DNA from: Streptomyces lichenis | Lineage (GTDB): Bacteria; Actinomycetota; Actinomycetes; Streptomycetales; Streptomycetaceae | Direction of reading: 5' to 3' | Assembly (NCBI RefSeq): GCF_023218175.1 | Contig: NZ_JALPTH010000021.1 | Span: 84,840 to 148,839 of the forward strand | Length of the DNA: 64,000 nucleotides | Shown: positions 59,251 to 64,000 of the stretch, piece by piece | How the letters are laid out: each line of letters starts with the position of its first letter | How positions within the stretch are numbered: the first letter of the stretch is position 1 | Notes under the pieces: generated by a model | The model's database searches: none | What the model was told of the DNA's origin: nothing | What the model saw: the letters and a program-made list of their open reading frames with translations, nothing else | Position numbers and translations under genes: made by a program

Positions 59251-59280
59251 GGGCCTGGTCCTTCGCGGAGGACCGGGCCC
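59251..59280. terminator. Terminator downstream of the wblC unit
   Basis: GGGCCTGGTCCT and AGGACCGGGCCC pair (one mismatch) around TCGCGG, ~135 bases past the last stop. The rest of the 59116-59329 gap shows no gene. Confidence 0.75.
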
Positions 59281-59329
59281 GCGGTGCGTTGTCCGCCCGG
59301 GGCACGAGCGGTGGAGTTATCGTTTCGCG

Positions 59330-59548
59330 GTGAACGACCGGAACCGGACGACCCCACCCGCACCGCGGGACGGCGACGAGCCGCCGTCCGACGCGGTGGT
59401 CTGCGCCCGCTGCGGCGCCGTCTCCGACGGCCCCGCCACCGCCTGGACGTGCTCCCTGGAGAACGGCAGTCGCCACTACTTCTGCGACACCTGCGCCCGC
59501 GACAACCTCAGGGCGATCGAGAGCCGGCTGGGCTCCGCCTGGTGGTGA
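59330..59548 (+). CDS. Small zinc-ribbon protein
   Basis: 72-aa protein with C-x2-C ... C ... C-x2-C: VCARCGAVSDG, WTCSLENG, YFCDTCARDN. These are enough Cys for one zinc ribbon. TATCGT ends 6 bases before GTG 59330, which has no close ribosome site, so a leaderless start fits best and the longer frame is rejected. Function unknown; it ends SRLGSAWW. Confidence 0.75.
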   Translation: MNDRNRTTPPAPRDGDEPPSDAVVCARCGAVSDGPATAWTCSLENGSRHYFCDTCARDNLRAIESRLGSAWW

Positions 59549-59608
59549 GGGTTGGGTGAGGGGCGTCTGGCAGTGGGGCTTGGTGGTGAGGGCCTGGGCA
59601 GGGGCGGC

Positions 59609-61021
59609 CTAGCTGCCGACCGGGTCGCCGCGGTCCGCGTCCTGCCGGACAGCCGCGTCCTGCTGGTCCGCCCCGTCCCGCTGGTCGGGGAGGAAGCCGG
59701 GGAGCCAGTCGGCCAGTTCGTCGCGGAGGCGGACCGAGGCGTTCAGCTGGCACAGCACACCGATGGTGCTGAGCGTCACCCGGTGGATGAGCAGATAGGA
59801 CGGCGGCAGGTTCAGCTGCTTGCCCAACTGGTAGGCCGGGGAGCGGACATCGGCGATCCGCGCCGCCTGGCCCCGCAGCCACTCACGGGTGAAGGTGAAC
59901 TCCCCGACCTGGGCCGGCTCGATGATCGGCAGCAGGTATTCGAGGACCGCGTCCGGGTCGAGGTCGATCGTCTCCCTGACGAACCCCTCCTCGCGCAGCA
60001 GCTCGTAGACCCGGTCGGCCTCGCCCTCCAGGGTCATCCGAAGACAGACCCCGATCGTCTCGGGCAGCCCGCCCGGCAGCCGGTCCACCGTGCCGAAGTC
60101 CAGCACTCCCAGCCGCCAGTCCTCCGGACCCTCCTCGCCGTCCGGACCCGGCAGCAGTCGGAAGTTGCCCGGGTGCGGGTCGGCGTGCAGCAACCCGGTG
60201 CGGGCCGGGCCGGAGAAGAGGAAGCGCGCCAGCAGCTGGCCCGCCCGGTCGCGCTGCTCGGGGGTGCCGTCCGAGATCACCTCGGAGAGCGGCACCCCGT
60301 CGATCCACTCCGTCACCAGCACCTGGTCGCACTGGTGCACCACCCCGGGGACCACCACATCAGGATCGTCGGCGAACTCCTCGGCATGGGCGCGCTGCGC
60401 CGCCGACTCCAGGCCGTAGTCCAGCTCCTCCGCCACCCGGTCGCGCAACTCGGTGATCAGCGGCTTGATGTCCATCCCGGGGATCAGCGGCCCCAGCAGC
60501 CGGGCGAACCGGCCCAGTTGCGCCAGGTCGGAGAGGAGCGCCTCACCGGCGCCCGGGTACTGCACCTTCACGGCGACCTCGCGGCCGTCCTGCCAGACCG
60601 CCCGGTGCACCTGGCCGATGGAGGCCGCCGCCGCGGGCTTGTCGTCGAACTCCAGGAACAGCTCCCGCCAGTCCTCACCGAGCCGTTCCACCAGCACCTT
60701 GTGGACCGTCCGGACCGGCATCGGCGGGGCGGCCTCCTGGAGCTTGGTGAGCGCGGCCCGGTACGGTCCGGCGATCTCCTCGGGCAGCGCGGACTCGAAG
60801 ACGGACAGGGCCTGCCCGAACTTCATCGCCCCGCCCTTCAGCTCGCCCAGGACCCGGAAGAGCTGCTCGGCCGTGCGCTGCTGGAGCTCGCGCGCCACGA
60901 TCTCGGCGGACTTGCCCCCGATCCGCTTGCCCAGGCCCCATGTGGCCCGGCCCGCGAAGCCGATCGGCAACGCGGCCAGTTTGGCGGTCCGGGTGACCGC
61001 CTTCCGGGGAAGATCAGACAT
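59609..61021 (-). CDS. ABC1/UbiB-family atypical kinase (AarF/ADCK type)
   Basis: 470-aa protein-kinase-like ATPase. Diagnostic motifs: KFGQALS (KxGQ), AAASIGQVHRA (Ala-rich loop replacing the Gly loop), VAVKVQYPG, ITELRDRVAEELDY, LHADPHPGNF (catalytic) and LDFGTV (DFG). Relatives support lipid or quinone metabolism at the membrane; an actinobacterial substrate is not established. The C-terminal tail is Asp/Gln/Arg-rich. ATG 61021 has GGAGGG upstream. It lies 84 bp downstream of the ThiF-like gene. Confidence 0.92.
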   Translation of the reverse strand: MSDLPRKAVTRTAKLAALPIGFAGRATWGLGKRIGGKSAEIVARELQQRTAEQLFRVLGELKGGAMKFGQALSVFESALPEEIAGPYRAALTKLQEAAPPMPVRTVHKVLVERLGEDWRELFLEFDDKPAAAASIGQVHRAVWQDGREVAVKVQYPGAGEALLSDLAQLGRFARLLGPLIPGMDIKPLITELRDRVAEELDYGLESAAQRAHAEEFADDPDVVVPGVVHQCDQVLVTEWIDGVPLSEVISDGTPEQRDRAGQLLARFLFSGPARTGLLHADPHPGNFRLLPGPDGEEGPEDWRLGVLDFGTVDRLPGGLPETIGVCLRMTLEGEADRVYELLREEGFVRETIDLDPDAVLEYLLPIIEPAQVGEFTFTREWLRGQAARIADVRSPAYQLGKQLNLPPSYLLIHRVTLSTIGVLCQLNASVRLRDELADWLPGFLPDQRDGADQQDAAVRQDADRGDPVGS

Positions 61022-61105
61022 GCGCCCCTCCAGGTCCTGACTGCCGTGCCGTGACGCCCGGACGGCCGTCCCGCCACCCGCCGGCGGCACCGCGCCCGAC
61101 CACGC

Positions 61106-62278
61106 CTACCCCGCCATTGTGTCCTGCCCGGGCCCCAAGGCCGAGGCCCGGTCCACCACCGACCGGGCCGCCGCCCCGCACGGGCAGTCGGCATGCGGGG
61201 CCACCCGCACCACGCGCCACTCCAGCAGCGGCAGTGACACCTCCCACCGGGCACCGGTGCTCGCCGGGAGATCACCGTCGAGGAAGGCCAGCGCATGGGC
61301 CGCGGCCAGTCCGGCCACCGAAGCCGCCAGGGTGACATCGCACGGAGGGATGAGACTGAGCCGGCCCGAACGCCACTGCGCCAGCATCCGAGGCCACGCC
61401 GGATCCCGGTCGGTGCGCTCCAGCTCCACACATCGGACGCACGCCGTGCCGCCCGGCAGCACCAGCGGGCCCACCACCCCCGTCGCCTCCACCACCCCCG
61501 CGTACAGATGCGGGGTGCCGGTCGCCACCCAGGCCTCCGCCGGCCGCGGGTCGGGCGCGTAGGCGGCGAGCCCGTCCCTGGGGGCGACCACCACCAGCGC
61601 CACCCCGGGCTCCGATCCGGCCGTCCCACCGCGCCCCGGACCGGCCGACCGGGGCGAGCGGCCACCGGGCCCGTAGCGCCGCACCAGCCGTCGGGCCGCC
61701 GTGTCCCGCCGCCCGCCGACCTCCTCCGGCGGCAGTCCCCCCGGCGCCACGTCCCAGGTCTCCACCCGGCCCCCGTCCAGCACCTCCACCTGTCCCACCC
61801 CGGCCGCCGACAGCAGCGCCGCGATCCCGGCACCCACCCGACCGGCGCCCCTGACCTGCACTCTCATCGCCGACCGGGCCTCCAGTCGGCGGGCCGCACC
61901 GCCCGGCTCGCGGTGCACCACCGACAGCGAGGCCCGGTCGGGGCACAGCCGCTCCTGCCCACCACCGCCGCCCCTGCCGTCCTGCTCCGGACCTGGTGGC
62001 GGGGAGGGCCGTGGGCCGCCGGACGCCGCGTCGTCCAGCAGCCCGGCCGCCGCCAGCCGGTCCAGCAGCGCCTCCAGCCGCCCGTCGGGCAGGCCCAGCG
62101 CCCGCGCCTCCTGCCGCAGCAGCCCGAGCCCCCGGGTGCCGTCGAGCAGCCCGAGAAGGCTGCCGGTCGTGGTGTCCAACGGCCCCAGCACCACCGCGTG
62201 CGCGGGCGCCGCCCCGAACTGCACATACTGAAGATCACGCCAGGCCCGCCGCAGCGCGGGCTTCACCATCGGATGCAC
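61106..62278 (-). CDS. ThiF/HesA-like adenylyltransferase-fold protein
   Basis: 390-aa protein with an E1/ThiF-like Rossmann domain in its second half: RVQVRGAGRVGAGIAALLSAAGVGQVEVLDGGRV, then LVVVAPRDG and VGPLVLPGGTACVRCVE. Zinc-type Cys pairs are CVRC and CPCG near the C-terminus. The N-terminal ~100 residues are a winged-helix-like segment (LLGLLDGTRGLGLLRQEARA) as in cyclodehydratase/ThiF partners of peptide-modifying loci, but no such locus is adjacent. The adenylating Arg/Asp set is incompletely visible, so activity is uncertain. GTG 62278 is used; ATG 62269 is possible. Confidence 0.8.
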   Translation of the reverse strand: MHPMVKPALRRAWRDLQYVQFGAAPAHAVVLGPLDTTTGSLLGLLDGTRGLGLLRQEARALGLPDGRLEALLDRLAAAGLLDDAASGGPRPSPPPGPEQDGRGGGGGQERLCPDRASLSVVHREPGGAARRLEARSAMRVQVRGAGRVGAGIAALLSAAGVGQVEVLDGGRVETWDVAPGGLPPEEVGGRRDTAARRLVRRYGPGGRSPRSAGPGRGGTAGSEPGVALVVVAPRDGLAAYAPDPRPAEAWVATGTPHLYAGVVEATGVVGPLVLPGGTACVRCVELERTDRDPAWPRMLAQWRSGRLSLIPPCDVTLAASVAGLAAAHALAFLDGDLPASTGARWEVSLPLLEWRVVRVAPHADCPCGAAARSVVDRASALGPGQDTMAG

Positions 62279-62352
62279 ACCGTGCCCCCGTCCGTCCGTC
62301 CGAACCGATCACTGGCAGCAGGATGGCCGCCTTCGACCGGGGCCGTGGAAAG

Positions 62353-62429
62353 TTGTCCACAGGGACGGTGGGCTGATCACACCGGGGGAGGGGGAGGGGG
62401 AGGGGGAGGTGGACGGGGGACGCCGCCGG
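62353..62429. other. DnaA-box-like site and G-quadruplex tract
   Basis: TTGTCCACA (62353-62361), a perfect DnaA-box consensus, precedes repeated GGGGGA units (62384-62429), a strong plus-strand G-quadruplex pattern. The stretch lies in the divergent gap between the ThiF-like and metallopeptidase genes. Confidence 0.6.
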
Positions 62430-62532
62430 GACCCGGCCGAGGTACGGTGACAGCTCCCCGCCGGGGCACGGTGACGGCGCCCGGGTCCTTGCGTTCGGGA
62501 CGTGGGCCGGTGGCACCCGGTAACGTCGAGGC

Positions 62533-63111
62533 GTGCCCGCCGACCCCCAGCGCAGCCCGACCAGCGACCCGCCCGCCCCGCCGGCGGCCCGCGCGGTCGA
62601 GGTCCGCAGGAGCTCACGCCGCCGCCGCACCGTGTCCGCGTACCGCGAGGGCGACCGGACGATCGTCCTCATCCCGGCCCGGATGTCGGAGGCGGAGGAG
62701 CGGCGCTGGGTGACGGTCATGCTCGACAAGCTCGCCGCCCAGGAGAGCAAGCGCGCCCTCGGCGACGCGGAGCTCAGCGAGCGGGCCGAGCGGCTGTCCG
62801 CCCAGTATTTCGGCGGCCGGGCGCGCCCCACCTCGGTGCGCTGGGTGACCAACCAGAACTCCCGCTGGGGCTCCTGCACGCCCGCGGAGGGCAGCATCCG
62901 GCTCTCCCACCGGCTCCAGGGCATGCCCGAGTACGTCATCGACTACGTCCTCGCCCATGAGCTGGCGCATCTGCTCGTCCCCGGCCACGGCCCCCGGTTC
63001 TGGCGGCTGCTGGAGGCCTATCCCCGCACCGAGCGGGCCCGCGGCTATCTGGAGGGGGTGGCGGCGGCCGCCCGGCTGCCCCATCCGCCCGGCGGGGGCG
63101 TGGACGAGTAG
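62533..63111 (+). CDS. YgjP/M48-type zinc metallopeptidase
   Basis: 192-aa protein with the YgjP-like (DUF45) domain: VEVRRSSRRRRTVSAY, then SVRWVTNQNSRWGSCTPAEG, then YVIDYVLAHELAHLLVPGHG with the HExxH zinc site, a third His and RFWRLLEAYP. No TM or signal, so cytosolic, unlike classical M48 membrane proteases. TAACGT ends 6 bases before GTG 62533, predicting a leaderless transcript. The substrate is unknown. Confidence 0.88.
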   Translation: MPADPQRSPTSDPPAPPAARAVEVRRSSRRRRTVSAYREGDRTIVLIPARMSEAEERRWVTVMLDKLAAQESKRALGDAELSERAERLSAQYFGGRARPTSVRWVTNQNSRWGSCTPAEGSIRLSHRLQGMPEYVIDYVLAHELAHLLVPGHGPRFWRLLEAYPRTERARGYLEGVAAAARLPHPPGGGVDE

Positions 63112-63255
63112 GGACGACGGGACGCCGCCAGGGCGGCCGGGGAGGGCGGACGGCAGAGGTGGTTCGTCACTCCGGGTGACGGGTTTCACCGGCTCGGTGG
63201 CCTGGTGGTCCGTCACTTCGACGATCGTGTTCCGAAACCGTTCCGGCTTGGTCCA

Positions 63256-63278
63256 TTGTCGGCGGCAGCCGTTAGCCT
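63256..63278 (+). promoter_or_regulatory. Candidate RecA-NDp/PafBC-type promoter for the TerD gene
   Basis: TTGTCGGCG-GCAGCCGT-TAGCCT has one mismatch to TTGTCRGTG-N8-TANNNT. The predicted start lies ~35 bases before the ATG. A plain vegetative promoter is an alternative reading. Confidence 0.5.
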
Positions 63279-63320
63279 GGCGCGACGGAAACACCATCGG
63301 GATGGGGGACGGTCTTACGC

Positions 63321-64000
63321 ATGGCCAGGGAATTCCAACGCGGCCACAAGGCCAGGATCAGCGACCTGACACCGGGGACCGATCTGTACGTCGGGGTGCA
63401 GATCACGGCGCCCGGTCTCACCTTCGACATCAGCTGCTTCGGGCTGGACGCCGGCGAACGGCTCTCGGACGACCGCTATTTCGTCTTCTTCAACCAGCCG
63501 AAGTCGCCGGAGGAGTCCATCCAGCTGCTCGGCGCCCAGGCCGGTGACACCGAGTCCTTCCGGGTCACGCTGGACCGCATCCCGGCGCACATCCACAAGC
63601 TGTCGTTCACCGCGACGATCGACGGGGCCGGGCAGATGTCCCAGGTCGCCCCCGGCTATCTGCGGATCGTCGCCGGCGGCCAGGAGGTCGCCCGCTACGC
63701 CTTCGACGGCTCGGAGTTCAGCACCGAGCGCGCCCTGATGCTGGGCGACTTCTACCTCAAGGACGTCTGGCGGTTCGCCGCCGTCGGCCAGGGCTTCGAC
63801 GGCGGACTGGACGCACTGCTGAAGAACTTCGGCGGCGAGGTCGCCGAAGAGCAGCAGGAGCAGCAGGGGCAGCAGGGTCCTGGGCAGGAGCAGCCGCCCG
63901 CCTTCGCCCCGCCGTCCCAGGCCGCCGCGCCGAGCGCCCCAACCGCCTTCGGCGCCCCCCCCGCCCCCCCCCCCCCCCCCCCCGCCCCCCCCCCCCCCCC
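63321..64000 (+). CDS. TerD-family protein (3' end truncated by the window)
   Basis: 226 residues are visible from ATG 63321, then the frame runs off the window. The TerD domain shows DLTPGTDLYVGVQITAPGLTFDISCFGLDAGERLSDDRYFVFFNQ, FRVTLDRIPAHIHKLSFTATIDG and YAFDGSEFSTERALMLGDFYLKD. TerD proteins bind Ca2+ and belong to stress and tellurite-type surface or membrane complexes. After ~190 residues a Gln/Glu-rich and then Pro-rich linker begins (QQEQQGQQGPGQEQ). In relatives this linker can lead to a second domain, which cannot be seen here. Confidence 0.9.
   Translation, partial: MAREFQRGHKARISDLTPGTDLYVGVQITAPGLTFDISCFGLDAGERLSDDRYFVFFNQPKSPEESIQLLGAQAGDTESFRVTLDRIPAHIHKLSFTATIDGAGQMSQVAPGYLRIVAGGQEVARYAFDGSEFSTERALMLGDFYLKDVWRFAAVGQGFDGGLDALLKNFGGEVAEEQQEQQGQQGPGQEQPPAFAPPSQAAAPSAPTAFGAPPAPPPPPPAPPPP
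63947..64000. other. Near-homopolymeric C tract at the window end
   Basis: The final ~54 bases are C interrupted by a few G. In frame this reads as poly-Pro continuing the TerD linker, but the purity suggests a sequencing or assembly edge. The reading frame here should not be trusted. Confidence 0.7.

Noticed and set aside
61106..62278. ThiF-like gene taken as evidence for an azole-peptide (TOMM) biosynthetic locus
   Set aside because: No YcaO, dehydrogenase, precursor peptide or transporter is adjacent; neighbours are a kinase-like protein and a metallopeptidase.

Overview
The window is a high-GC actinobacterial chromosome segment, almost certainly Streptomyces. Codon third positions are overwhelmingly G or C. 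Starts at GTG, and sometimes TTG or CTG, are common, and many genes appear leaderless. The gene content is streptomycete: MoeZ, mycoredoxin, AdnAB, UvrD2 with an HRDC domain, a WblC/WhiB7 regulator with its attenuated leader, tandem mycelial-type lipoprotein peptidases, and paired sigma-R and RecA-NDp type promoters. I see no rRNA or tRNA gene, insertion sequence, integrase or CRISPR array. The last ~55 bases are nearly pure C and look like a contig end.

Layout. 0-9.8 kb: envelope and ion homeostasis (HtrA-like protease, TatB, Mrp, DUF1003 protein, MgtE-N/CBS protein, a lipoprotein, CorA). 10.5-14.8 kb: an accessory island with a SUFU-domain protein convergent with a two-gene unit, a two-TM protein and a NACHT-HEAT ATPase. 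These two share a ~27-residue glycine-rich motif (two copies in the TM protein, one at the NACHT N-terminus) that looks like an NLR-associated amyloid signalling module. 14.9-30.3 kb: housekeeping and conserved genes (MFS exporter with an operator inside its promoter, PHP, MarC, NYN, a DEAD-box helicase with a repetitive basic tail and a probable CTG start, a ferritin-like protein, TetR, hydrolases, DUF3152 protein), plus an unrecognised 50-aa protein behind a perfect sigma-R promoter. 30.9-36.3 kb: a four-gene exopolysaccharide-type cluster (PelF-like glycosyltransferase, membrane protein, NAD-dependent epimerase, spherulin-4 glycosidase). 36.3-41 kb: MoeZ and two tandem lipoprotein peptidases. 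41.2-63.1 kb: a flippase-like/pseudokinase fusion, then a DNA repair and stress block (alkyltransferase-like protein, AdnA, AdnB, M20 dipeptidase, NudC, mycoredoxin, UvrD2, WblC), then an ABC1-family kinase, a ThiF-like protein and an M48-type metallopeptidase. The window ends inside a TerD-family gene.

How the parts work together. Promoter motifs read directly from the sequence suggest stress wiring. GGAAT-N18-GTT (sigma-R, thiol stress) precedes moeZ, mrx and the 50-aa gene. TTGTCRGTG-N8-TANNNT (PafBC/RecA-NDp DNA-damage type) precedes the alkyltransferase-like gene and adnB, and, with slightly weaker matches or less expected targets, one lipoprotein peptidase and the TerD-family gene. The wblC leader carries an upstream ORF, a hairpin at its stop codon and an intrinsic terminator, the arrangement expected for ribosome-sensed attenuation.
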